A stretch of 64,000 nt of DNA, from the NCBI GenBank assembly GCA_013398955.1, contig VWPU01006279.1, positions 181,501-245,500 on the forward strand, read 5' to 3'. The notes below the pieces were generated by a model. That model searched no databases. It had not been told where the DNA came from and saw only the letters and a program-made list of their open reading frames with translations. The translations under genes and the position numbers were made by a program. Of this stretch, positions 13,801 to 25,700 are shown piece by piece. Origin of the DNA: Callaeas wilsoni. Lineage: Eukaryota > Chordata > Aves > Passeriformes > Callaeidae. How positions within the stretch are numbered: the stretch's first letter is position 1; every line of letters starts with the position of its first letter.

Positions 13801-16304
13801 ATGCTCATTTACTTTAAGGTCTCTTTAGATGGTTCTGGCAGCACAAGGGAGCCTTAAAGTAGGTGTGAATTACATCCTATCCCACTTGAAGTTTAAAAAT
13901 AAATCAAAGGGCGACTGGCAGTGTTTTGTAAGGCTCCTTGCCTTACTCACCCTTCACCTCCCACCAGGAACTGTTCTTTTTTTGCAATTTAGTGTTGGCT
14001 TGCAGGGGAGCTGCAATGTCTGTGCTGTTTGCTAGGAGACCCCCTCAAAGAGCTTTACTCCATCTGAACAAGTAGACCACATCCTGTTGCTTTCTGTGCA
14101 GATGTGATGAGCCCTGACCCTGCTGAAGCACTGCTGTTCAGCTGTGAAAAGAGGGAAGACAGAATCTGGACCTACACTAGTTGCTTGGTGTAAAATGCTG
14201 CCTGGTGGGGGTTGCTGGGTTCTCTCCAATGTACCAAAGGCTAGAGAGATCCTGGGAAAAGGGCAGCAGCTCTGCAGAATCACTAAGCATTTTTCCTGGC
14301 AGCAAAACCTGGCTGCCAACTGTTTTACAGACACGAGGCTGAGAGGAAGGATTACTTCCTCTGCCCCCTCCCAGCTCTGGCAAAGACGTGAGGAGTACAG
14401 CTGGATGTGAAGAGCCAGCTGGTATGGTACCACGCTAGATAAAACACCAAATGCACTATTAGCAGAAGAGGCATCCTCCTTCCCACTTTGCTCTGTGCTG
14501 TGTGTATGGAGGAATGCAGTCCTGCAGCAACAAGGTGCTCAGAGCAGACAGCCTGAGCTGCTGCCATGCAAGCGTAGCCTCCTGGCCACTCCGGCAGGAA
14601 ATACAAAACCGCATCCATTTTACTCACTGTGCAAATTAAGCAGCCGAATGGAATTACAAGGCATGTTCCCTGCCATCAGCTAATGCATTTCTGCCCTTAT
14701 TAACATGATAACATTTCTAGGCTCTTAATGCCGATTCAACAGAATCTCCATCTTATCAGCTGGAGCTTGTGTTATTAATAGCACACACACACAGGAAATG
14801 TGTGCTGGCACTTCCTGCTGCTCAAGAAGATTAGACCCTGGACTTCATTGAAACACAGGGTCTTTTAACATATTCTAGGTCCCAGTTGTCTTTTGTTGAG
14901 TTGCTTGGTCCTGCCAAATTAAAGCATTTTCCTAAGACAGCAACAAGCTGTCTCCTCATACAACTGGACTTTTTATACAGGTGCAACCACAGTTCACTGC
15001 AGTGAGTGCAGAGTCAGTACTGCAGAGGTGATGCAGCAGCTCCTGTACCTCCAGATGTTACCCAGGCAGCCTGCTGTCCCAGGGGTTTGAGGGATTGGCT
15101 TTTTTTTGGTGGCCTGGTTTCTTTTACAATTTTTCCATTTGCTCTTCTTGTTGAACGTCAAAAGGTTTCTTCATAATACAGGACTCCCATGTTTCACTCA
15201 CAGGGCCAGTACATCTTTGGGCTTTCAGGGGAAAGAGTGGTCAACTCATTTGTTTTAGGTATATTTTTCTGGCAGCCTGTCATTCCATCTCAAACCTTTC
15301 TTTGAAGCAGCAGCTGCATTCTGTCTGCCAACTGGTAGCCAGAGAGGAAGGAGAATGAAAGCAATTAGCCAGGCTCCCATCTGCCTGTGGGATGAGCTGC
15401 TGGTTATATCTTTTTCCAGGGCTTGAGATTAAAGCCAGATCTGCTCAAACATTACTGATGGGTTGCAAATCTTTTAGGTAAGTCAGCCGGAACCAACTGG
15501 TGGCCAAATCAAGAGAAGGGAGAGGGAAGCTTTAAAAACTCACTGCAGTAGTAGAAACTTTTTCTTTTTCTATGCTCTCATTCTTCCACTTAGGTTATCT
15601 GATGTTATCCTTGGATTATCCTACACATATTGTCCTAAAAATGTCTTACAGTTGGATGCAGTTTAAGCTTTGAGAAACGTTTTGGGGTAGTTCCCATTTA
15701 AACTCAGACCAACTTGCTTAGTTTGGCAATCATCAAGCTTCCGTACTGCACAACATGTGTTAGGGGGATTGGATGTCCTCATTACATTTTAAATTTCATC
15801 TTTCAAGTTTCCAGAGTTATGTTTTAGAATATAAACATGGGCAGACAGTTTTGTCTTTGAGGTTAACTTGGTTAGCCTGAGGTTAGCTCAGTCCTATTTG
15901 TTTGCACTGGGACATTTTTTGGAAAATAAATTAATAGTAGCAATGTACCTATTAATCTCAAAGTAACAGAGTCTGCTGTGTTGGGATCCTTCTTGATTTT
16001 CCTTCATTTTACCCAGTATCTCTCAGTAAAGTTTCATGGGGAAGTGCATTTGCGTTTCTTTTTGAGAGGACTTTTTTGTGTTCTGGTGCCACCTATTGAA
16101 TTCCTTTCAACTGCGTCCTGTTCCATTGCTATAATAATATGTATTGGGGAATAGAATCACAGGAGAGCAGGAGACCCTTGAAATGCTTAGACAGGCATAG
16201 AACTGCCATGAAGTTCTGTTAAAATGACAATGCTTAGTTATGGGGTGGGGGGGGAAGGGCAATCTAGGACTATTATTTTCCATACTATTTTAAGACACTG
16301 CTCT

Positions 16305-16366
16305 AAGCGAGGCAGTGGGACCAGGTGATCTCTTGAGGTCTCTTCTAACCTGGAGTTCTATGATTA
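16305..16366 (+). mobile_element. Short CR1 LINE 3' end
   Basis: Reads gtgggaccaggtgatctc, ttgaggtctcttctaacc, tggagttctatgattatg: the extreme 3' end of CR1 in forward orientation. Upstream sequence is not recognisably CR1. Confidence 0.8.
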
Positions 16367-17756
16367 TGTTTAATGTTAGCATCTCTCACTAGGTGTGAGC
16401 AATAAACCTTATACTCTATTTAAGATAGTAGCATTATTCCTAACTTTACAAGGGGGATGGGGAAAATTATTTTCACGGGATCATAAGGAATGAGGCAACC
16501 AGAAACACTGAAAAGCTTGGGATCCCCCTTTTCTTTTATTATCTCACTTTCCTTGGAAGAGGGAATCTTGATGTATGTATTTTTGTCTCTGTTATGTTTG
16601 CATCAAAGATCAGTAAATAGCTTGAAAAGTATTTCCTAATGTTTCTCTAATCTGAGCAGAATTTAATTTAGGAGTTTTTCTACAACTTCTTTATTCTGTT
16701 CCTGGAAAGTTTTTAAGCAAAAGTTGATCTGTGTTAATGCTCACAGAAGGCTAATTTTTGGCTTGAGGTATATTTGATGAGCTGAACCAAAGTAAGATTT
16801 GGGAAAGGAGGGGAAAGAATTGATTCTTCAGCTGAGAAGACATTTAAAAAAAGAAAGATTATGGAATTTAGAATTACCAACTGCCAGCTTTCAAACACTG
16901 AATTTAAAACCATGAAAGTACATTGAAAATTAATTGCTTATGGCAAACATGAATGGATATAAATGTTAGCTTTTACAGCCTTCCTTGGCAGTTTTAATGT
17001 ATATAGTTATAGATCATGCAATTGTTGTAAACAAACGTTGCAGACAGGAGATTTCAGATGCTGAAGGTACATCGATAGTTCAAAAGATAAAAGATGATAA
17101 GGTGGAAGATATTCAGGCTACTGTCTTTTTCCAAATTTTAATTTGTAGTAAGAGATCTTGAATAATGTAGAGTCCACAACTAATTCAGCTGCTCACTAGA
17201 AAAGTATTTGCAAGACTTTAGTTTTTGTTTACATTCATATTCATATCATGGTTTAGATACACTTCGTGACAGTTCTGAGCACCAAGAAATTGCTCACTCT
17301 CTGCAGGTGACATAGCCGTCACTGGTTGTGTGTTTTTAATGGCTGTTGTCAGCCTTCTGAGCTGTCCATGTGGGGTGCAGAATCCATGATGGCCACTGAG
17401 TAGCCAACACATGTGCTGCTGCTTGTCAGGTCGATAAGGAGAAAATCTCTGGAGTCCCAGGAGGTCTGCCTATGTTGATCTTCTGTGTCAGAGATGAGCG
17501 ACATGGTTTTGATGTTGGCACATGAACAGGATACTAATGTATCCCTCACAAGTATTGCAGTTTCTTACATAAAACTGGCTTTTTGCTTTAAAGGCTGAAG
17601 GAGTTTATTTTCAAAAGAGTAGAACTACAGCAGTTGTGAAGTGCCATGTAGGGAAGCTGAAGTAACAAAGAAATTATGAACAGGGAAGTACTATCTGAAA
17701 ACACGTGCCACAAAAAAGAGATAAATAAATTCCAAGAAACAAACACAGTGGGAAAG

Positions 17757-18412
17757 AACTGTGTGCCGGTTTGGACACAAAGCCAGGAGGAAACAACCCG
17801 AGAGGGGCGTCTCTCTCGCTCTCTCTCCTGCCTGCCAGGCAAGGAGGCCCCGGCAGCCCCTCCCCCACGGGCTCGGGAAAATAATTTCTCGAGTGAAAGT
17901 GAAAAAAACTATTTATTTAACAGAGTCCCCCGCTGTCTCGGGAAAAAAAGGATATTGAAGCTCCCTCCCCGGTCCCCTAAAAGAGGACTATGGATTTTAG
18001 AGTTCTTTCTGTAGGTAAAACCTGCAGTCCGGAGCTGGGCCGGGCCAGCCAGGCAGGGTCCGACGATCCCCCTTGGAGGGTCCCGCCGAGCAGGTCCAGA
18101 GATGGGAGCTGGTCTCGGATGAAAAGCAAGCCAAAAACAGTCCAAGAAGGAAAAGAAGCCACCGAGGCAGATCACAGTCCCTTCTCTGCTGAAAGCCGAA
18201 GAGACTAGAGAGCAAAAGTCCTCTAACCACCCAAATGTTGTCAGAATCGGGAGAGAAAAGAACGCAAAACATTCTAGATGCAAGGTCAAGCTGGCCGCTT
18301 TGAAGAGTTCTCTCAGCTTCTCTCTCCCCCCTTTGCAATTTAAAGGTACACTAGAAATCAAGCAGGCGATGGGGAATACAGTATGGTTATAGAATCACCC
18401 CAAGACAAACTG
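17757..18412 (-). mobile_element. Solo endogenous retrovirus LTR with 5-bp target duplication
   Basis: A 646-bp LTR (17762-18407) flanked by AACTG at 17757-17761 and 18408-18412. Read on the minus strand it starts TGTCTTGG and ends CCGGCACA, the TG...CA rule, and carries an AATAAA (complement at 17912-17917). No internal retroviral genes adjoin it, so it is a solo LTR left by recombination. A 5-bp duplication suits ERVL-type elements, though other classes vary between 4 and 6. GC-rich and open in several frames, none coding. A second copy lies at the window end. Confidence 0.88.
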
Positions 18413-18649
18413 GTAGAAAAAGAGTAAAAGAAAGAGGAAGGAAGAGCCAAACAGGTGGATGGAAATTTGTAGAATAGTTACAGCAAGTAATGTATGAACA
18501 AGTGGATTTGTTCCTTGCTGAAAACAGAGCAGTCTGTGTTAGAGAGAGATGTCTTGAGGGAAATTTTGGGATGGATTTCAGGATTCTTGTGTCAAAGTGG
18601 AAGCTTCTAATCCTCAAAATTAGTAAAAGATATAATGATGAGAACAAAC

Positions 18650-19497
18650 TTGTGGTTCAGTGACCTGAGCTTGGCAAAGGACTTGAAGGATAACAGGAAG
18701 GGGTTCTATCAGTACATTGGTCAGACAAGAACAGCCGAGGAGGGTGTATCCCCCAGTAAATGAGAAGAAAACTGGTGACAGTGGATATGGAGGAGGCTGC
18801 GTTACTAAATGAGTTCTTTGCCTCAGTCTTCTCTGGCAGTCATGCTTCTCATGTCTCTCAAGTCCTTGGACCTATAGGTGGGGGTTGGGGGAGCAAAGTT
18901 TCTCCCACTATAGGTGACAAGAGCAGGTTTGAGACTGAAACTGAAGAGATACAGTTCTCTGGGGCCCGATGACATAAGGGGACTGACTGTTGCTGTTCCC
19001 AAACCACTGTTCATCACACTTGGAAAGTCATGGCGGTCAGCCAAAGTCCCCAGTAATGGGAAAAAGGGAAACATTGCTCCTGTTTTCTAGAAAGGGAATA
19101 AAGGAAGATCAAGGGAACTACGGACTGGTGAGCCTCACCTCTGGCTTGGAAGATCATGGAACACATCCTCAAAAGGGGGCTTATAAAAAAGAGAGAAAAT
19201 GATTTTTTTCATAGTGACAGGACAAAGGGGGAGTGGTTTCAAACAAAAGGCAAGAGATTTAGATTAGATGTTAGATGAAATTCATTGCTGTGAGGGTGGT
19301 GAGGCACTGGAACAGGTTCCCCAGAGAAGCTGTGGATGCTCTGTGTCTGGAATTGTTCAAGGACAGGTTGGATGGGGCCCTGAGCAACCTGATCTACTGG
19401 GTGGCATCCCTGCCCATGGCAGAGGTGTTTGAACTAGATGATCTTTAAGATCCTCTCTAACACAGACCATTCTGTGATTCTATGACTCTATGACCAT
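18650..19497 (+). mobile_element. Internally deleted CR1 LINE
   Basis: The left part (to about 19185) is CR1 ORF2, with the remnant NEFFASVFSG and the gggaactacggactggtgag motif; the right part (from about 19215) is the CR1 3' end with gaggcactggaacaggttcc and the tail attctgtgattctatgac. The reverse transcriptase core between them is deleted. No intact reading frame. It ends 190 bp before the first PTPRC exon. Confidence 0.88.
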
Positions 19498-19687
19498 ACG
19501 CTTTGATACTTAGGGAGTCTGGTTGTTGCTACATCCACTAAATATTACTTAAGAATGAGTAATTTCCAGGGGAAAGTTTAGCTGATATTTGGGAGGAAGG
19601 AATGTCTTTTTATATTTTTGGCAAATGACTGTGTTTAATTCCTTGAAAGTTTAATTTACACTTTTTCTCTCTCTTTCTGTTTTTCAG

Positions 19688-19714
19688 GAGAAGAGACAAC
19701 AACGACCATACCTG
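19688..19714 (+). CDS. PTPRC: PTPRC exon 3 (first exon in window), 27 nt
   Basis: Follows a strong acceptor (tctgtttttcag) and ends at CCTG|gtaaga. In phase 1 it reads (G)EETTTTIP, a Thr-rich start of the mature protein. Its 27-nt length and phase equal the small human exon after the signal peptide exon. It lies about 190 bp after the end of a CR1 element. Confidence 0.85.
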
Positions 19715-22700
19715 GTAAGAAACTTAATTTACATGACAGAACTGCATTGATTTTTTTTCCTGATAATTTCTTCTTTCTTTTTCTCACACACAGTTACCTC
19801 ACAGAGTGTATAAAGCCTTTTCATTGACCCAACAAAATGAAATATGCTGTCTTAATAGGCAAGAATATCAGACAAGTCTGGTTTCTACTGTAATTAGGTA
19901 TATTTTAAAACACAGTATTTAGCATGAAACGCACAATCATAACCAAAAGGAATCTCCTCACTGGATGTTCATCTGACACCTGTTGAATTTCCTGCACTTT
20001 AAATGTTTGGTGTGCCTTTGCTTCCTTAAAAATTCCTAGTGTCTCAGTATGAGAGTGCTCCAGCACTGCACCCCGGTGTTGTGGGCAGCTCTGTCCCTCC
20101 GCGGCCGGGCAGACGTGACGCATTAACGACCCCGCTGTACCTCTCACCACAGGTGCCACCCTTGCAAACAGCACGCACTTCTCCACGCACACAGAGCCCA
20201 GCCCCGGCACGGCACCGAGCAGCCCAGCACGCAAGAGCAGCACTGCTGCCCTCACTGCACACACTCCCTCTGCCTTCGGGAATGCTTCAGCAGGTTTGCC
20301 CTCTTCCTTTAGAAGCCACGCTCTGCTCTCAGAACTCTAGGGGAAAACAAAGTCATTCAGCATCAAATCAAAAAGGTGTCTGCGCTTTGGCAAGCGGCAA
20401 TGCCAGGATTATTTGCAGGATCTGGTACCTGAGGGCCAATTCTGGTATCTGAGGGCCAAGTCTTGCAGTCACCACAGTAGCATCAAAATACCAGCTTGCT
20501 GCCAACAAGGCTGTCCACAAAGCAAGAGCAATAGGAATGAGTTTAAAAGAGAATGTAGAAACCTGTCAGTGGTTTATAAACAGGGAAATAAATAATGAGA
20601 TATAGTAAGAAATATAGTGAGCCAGATACGTGATCTAGCAAACAAGCACTACCTGGAGTTGTTGTTTGTGAAAGAGTACAAGTGCTATTCATAATTGTGT
20701 TTTACACTAAGAGTAAAACAAAATGTTCTAGTTTTTCCTAGTCACAAATTGTAACATCATTTTTATGTTGATTTCATCTTGGATTATTACTAAATAATGA
20801 CCAAAAAACTTGTCATGGTACATTGCAAAATTCATTTGTAAGTGATACACTCCTAAAAATTTGCTTTCTATTTAAATACTCTCCTTTTTTTGTTTATTTA
20901 CTATATTAACATGACTTTTCTTTCAGCAGTCTTCTCTAAATTAGGAAAATCCCCTAAGAAAAAAAAAGTGGAGAAGGGCTGTAGTGTAAGACAATTTTGA
21001 CGACAAAGCCATATGTGAAAGAATGAATTTCACTTTTCAATGCTGATATGTTGTTTATTTTCTTACAGATGATTACAATTCAACATCCTTGCACAGCACC
21101 ACCTCATCAGTCAGCATGCCAGCAAGCACTGGGATCAGCCCCACTCTCAGCTCCACTCACACAATAGGTGACAAACTTGCACACAGTTACCGCAATTATG
21201 ATACATCAGGCACAGAAAATGGGTTAGAATGAGGCAGTTCATTTAGAATGTATCAAACCTAAGCATACAAATTAAGCATACAGCTGCATTAAAATTAAGC
21301 ATTTTTTTAGGAATCTTACTAACTGTTTATGAGTAATGTTAAAGATACCAGATTTGTTACTTGTCAAGCAAGTGCAAAATAGAAATTATTTCCATGCAGT
21401 GGCACATAGTAGGGGAGTAAATCTGTCAATTATTGTGTCAGTACACCTCTTGTTATTCACAGAAATTTGCCCAAGCAGCAAAAAGATGTGAATACATCCA
21501 AGATCTGTGTGCTTCTCTGTCTTCCAATGTCTTCCCTTTGGTTTCACACAGCAGTAATACTTTCTTGGGATCTAGTAGTTCAAGAACTTACAGTGATTTT
21601 AATTGCCATTGGGCTGTAAGGAATTACTCAGGTCAGTAAAATATATGTATGTGCTTGTGCAAAGTACATTCAGAAGCTGGACTCTTTCCATCTTTTTGAA
21701 CTGTCCTTCGAGTAGCTATAGGCCTGATGTCTGCTCTTTAACAAACTGAGCTTAGCTTTGACTTGTGAGTGTTCTGCCCCTAACAATCTTGGTGACTCTC
21801 CAGTGATCCCACTCAGTTTGCCCTCTCCTTAGGGCCACTATCCAGCCAGGTGACTCCCAGCCTGGGGGCAGGCAAATCTAGGGCCTACCTTTTCTGAAAA
21901 AAATTAGATATCAGTGTGTTTTGGTGACACCTTTACCTTGGGATATATTAAGTAACTGTTTCAGGATGAAGTTCTTTGCTCAAGCTTCTGTATGGAAAAT
22001 ACCAGCTAAAATTTCTTTTGGGTATCCCGGTGTAAAAGCAGTCATTAAACAATCCGTACTGTTTTATAAATCTCTTTCCAAAGGTAAGAGTGGCAGTGCA
22101 AAAAGCAGGTAAATTTTTTTTTATTTGGTGAGACATTTTATACTGCTCAGTTACCCATTCCACAGCTTGCATATCCTGGAAAACTGCTGTAGTTTATCAT
22201 ACTGCAATGAGAATGTGTGATTTTGGAATATTCTTGTGTAACTTTGTACTCAGAAATGTTACTAATAACCAGTTTGATTTCTAGTTCACTGATGTCATTG
22301 GAAAATTGTGAAAGACACATGATCCCTAAAATAACTAGTTAAAGAATGGGGTTGTGTGTATCTGATGTTTTCTTCCCTATTTCAAATGCGAGAGGAGTGC
22401 TAAATACATTTAATTGTATTGAATATATTGAACAAAGAGTTTGGGGCAGTACTGGTCACCCTTCTCCAATGCTCTGTGGAGAAAATACCCAACCTGCTAA
22501 GACGTACCTTCATATTGTTTTCTTTTCTTATAGAAACTACCACAGTGATGCCTGAAGAAAATTGTGGTAAGAACCAAACCCCTTATTCTCCTTCAGTCTT
22601 GAAATGTGACCAGATAGTAAACTCAAATACAGAAAGTTGGTAAAGCTGATAAAACAGTAAAAAAATAAAACTGATTAATTAGCATTTTGCATTATTTTAT

Positions 22701-25700
22701 AAAATGTCTTCCGGTTCTGGAAGAAGTAAGATTAAAGTTATTTAACAATTCTGGTCTTTTTACCTCCATTTACAGTGACTTTTCTTTTAGATATTTTTGG
22801 AGACATAACAGACTGTCAGAAAAATGGTGAAATGGCTAATGTTGAACTGAAAAATCTCATAGAAGGCAGAGATTATTTTATTTTGGGGGACGGCGTCAAC
22901 ATAACTGTGAGTTCCAGCAACAGTTCAGTAGAGCTTCCAAAATGCAAGAGATACACTGTTCAAGTTAAAAACGGCAGGTGTTCAGACAATACTTCTTCTT
23001 CTTTTCCTGTTCCAAAAGGTAGGTGTGCAAGGGTTTTAGTAGTTTCTTTCTTTCTTTAAAAAAAAAAAAAATTATATGCAGTAATTCAGCTTCCCCAGAT
23101 TTCTCTGTCTATTTTTGTCGCTTTTCAGAGAATCACACAGAAAGTTTTCATATTTTGTTCATGGTTTGCGAGATATTTTGAAGTTGCACATTAAAATTTC
23201 TCAGTATTCTCTTAAAGAATAATGTAAGGAAACTGTAGTTTTTTCATTGTAAAGAAAAAAGGGAACTTTAGCTGCTTAGGCCATATGCAGTGTGGTAAAC
23301 AATAGCAAGACCAACCACCACTTCAGGGTTGGTATTTATGCTGGATGTCTGGACTAAAACTATAATATATTACTTGAATACCTGTGTATCTTTATTGCAT
23401 GAAGGCTTTTTCAATTTTTACTTTCCATTTCTTATTAAATTCCTTTTATATTATTCTATTCTGATTGTATCTTCATATTGCAGAACAATTCAACATAAAA
23501 GAACAAACTGTAATTTAAAGAATCGATATAGCCAATGTCACAATGATGTATAATATTCTTCCTTTTCAGTTGTCAATGAACCTCCTGTAGTCAAATCCAT
23601 AAACGACACATATGCCAAGTTATGTTGGCATAGCTCACTTGCCTGTGCTAATGTGACTGTTACCTGCAATGGGACGTCACATTTAAACTATTCTAAAGGT
23701 GGGTTATTTATTTATTTATCTTTAAAAATATTGTTGATGTTGTCTTTTGGTGAGAGACTGCCAGATTTAAATTAATTGGGCCAGTCTAAGGAAAGGGTAG
23801 TTCAGAATTCCTGAGACTGCCAGTTGAGGGACTACCATCCTCATGCAATGTGGATCTCAGAAAGTTCAAACCCAGAGATCTCTTTTGCTGAGTTTACCAG
23901 CTTCACAAATTGCACAAATTCTGGAGATTTTGAGGTCCTGTTTGATTTTCTGAAGGGGAGCTGAGCAGTTTGGAAATGCTGCAGTCTGTGGGTCTGCTGT
24001 GAGCTGACCCCTCACAGGCTGCCTTGGCCACTGGCTGCCCAGGCTTCTGGATGGTGCAAGCCAGGCTGTCTGCTCTCGGAGCCAGCCAGCCTGAGGACAT
24101 GCTGGCTCAAAGGCACCTAGTGTGATAGGGCAGATATGGATATGTCCTCATGTGTCCCAGAAAAATCGGTGATGAATGTCTGGGCCTGGAGATTTCCTGC
24201 TTCAGGGAGCTGATGAGCTAGGAAGCCATTCCAGGGTTCCGCCAGACTCTCCGTGACATGTTATGATTTCTGTAGGAAAGCTGAAAAAATTAGCTTTTTT
24301 TGTAATTTGTAAAATTTTCTGTAGAAAAAATTCCTTAGAAAGTCAAATCATACGACCTTTACTGATGAATAGTAAAGATCTATGCAAACTAAGTTAGTAT
24401 GTAACAACCTAAAATCTAGTTATTGGATCAGGTTGTACATTTTTCTGTTTGGAATATTATGATAGTTTTTTACAAATTACAGTGAATAAATATGGTAGAG
24501 AAAATCCTGGTTAAAATTGTGCCACATAGTTTTGGAGTTGTGAAAAATATTGATAACACTCTTCTTGTGTCTACAGATTCACAGTCTACAGAGTTCAGAT
24601 ATGAAAATCCATTTTGTTTATATCTGGAATGTTTATCACCCAACCGTCAATACCACTGCATTGGAACTATACATTTTAATGAAAAGGATGTTGCTTACCA
24701 AAACTTCACCATATATACAGACTATGGTGGTAAGTGTAATGCTTACTTTTGATTTACATTCCATGTATTTCTGGGAACCTCTGCTGTGAACTCCATTATC
24801 TGGGTTTCCTGGGGTTGAAGATACACTTTGAGCACCATGCTCTGCCACACTCAGGTTCTCCTTCAGCTCCTCCCTCCTGGTCTCCTGCCCTTGCGGTTGT
24901 TCTTTGATTGCAGTCACCCTCAGTCTTCCAGTCTGATGATGCCTTTCTTTCCCTCTGTCACAAACTGTGATTATTTTTTGTTGTTGTTTTGGAGGCTGAG
25001 AACATGGTCAACTGTATGGAATTTTGAATGAAGATGCACACACACAAAAAAAGTGCAGACTTAGTCTTAAATCCTTGATTTGAAGACATTGGACAATTTT
25101 AGTAAAATGTGATGTTGCTGTATTCACCTTGTCCTGAATTAATTGAATGTATGAAATTACTGTAATATGATGTTTTTACATATACTCAGTTTATACTTAT
25201 GTATCATTTCTTGAAATAAAGTACAAAAAATATTACATTTTGTTGGTATCTTGCTTTAGTGTCAGATGAAATTTAATTTAATTAATCAAAGTAGGTGAAA
25301 AGAAGAATACTTTTATTTTCATTTATTGCTCATTATTGTTATTTTTCTTTTACAACAGCTCCAGGAGAACCACAAAACCTTGAAGTAGAGCATAAAAATA
25401 CCACAAGTGTAACAGTTAAATGGATGGAACCTAAGGACACTTCAAAGGGTCCCATACATGGCTACCGTGTGAAATTCTTTGTGAAAGGCGAACGTAAGTA
25501 TATTTACTGTTAAAAAATTCATTGCGTGTACATAATTACAGAGCACCAAGCATAATGCACTGTCAGGTGCTATTGGAATCTCCTAACCCTGCAATTTTTT
25601 TGTCAGACAAACATTTAAATTTCTGGCCTTTGAGGTTCTTCCAGTTGAACTTTCAGTTGAGATTATTCAGTTTACCGTGTCAGGACATGACCCTGTCACC

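Larger units (their letters stand above)
3588..17756. other. Non-coding stretch (probably PTPRC first large intron or 5' flank)
   Basis: AT-rich sequence with no recognised gene, apart from three CR1 fragments listed separately, a CA repeat near 14785 and scattered chance reading frames. I searched the + strand for a CD45-like signal peptide exon ending in phase 1 and found none. An exon-like segment at 15420-15477 is discussed in the findings. Confidence 0.6.

Noticed and set aside
17909..18361. Minus-strand open frames of 113-150 codons
   Set aside because: They fall within the solo LTR, and LTRs do not normally encode protein.
19278..19300. attcattgctgt resembling the miR-181b core
   Set aside because: It is part of the CR1 3' region; no hairpin and no match to the rest of the microRNA. 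The miR-181a-1/b-1 pair, downstream of PTPRC in other vertebrates, was looked for and not found.
20927..20985. Segment between tctttcag and gtaaga in the PTPRC variable region, possible extra alternative exon
   Set aside because: Length 59 nt is not a multiple of three, it leaves in phase 0, and it is Lys-rich rather than Ser/Thr-rich.
21552..21615. Ser-rich segment between cacacag and gtaagg, possible alternative exon
   Set aside because: 64 nt breaks the frame and the Ser-rich reading needs phase 2 rather than phase 1.
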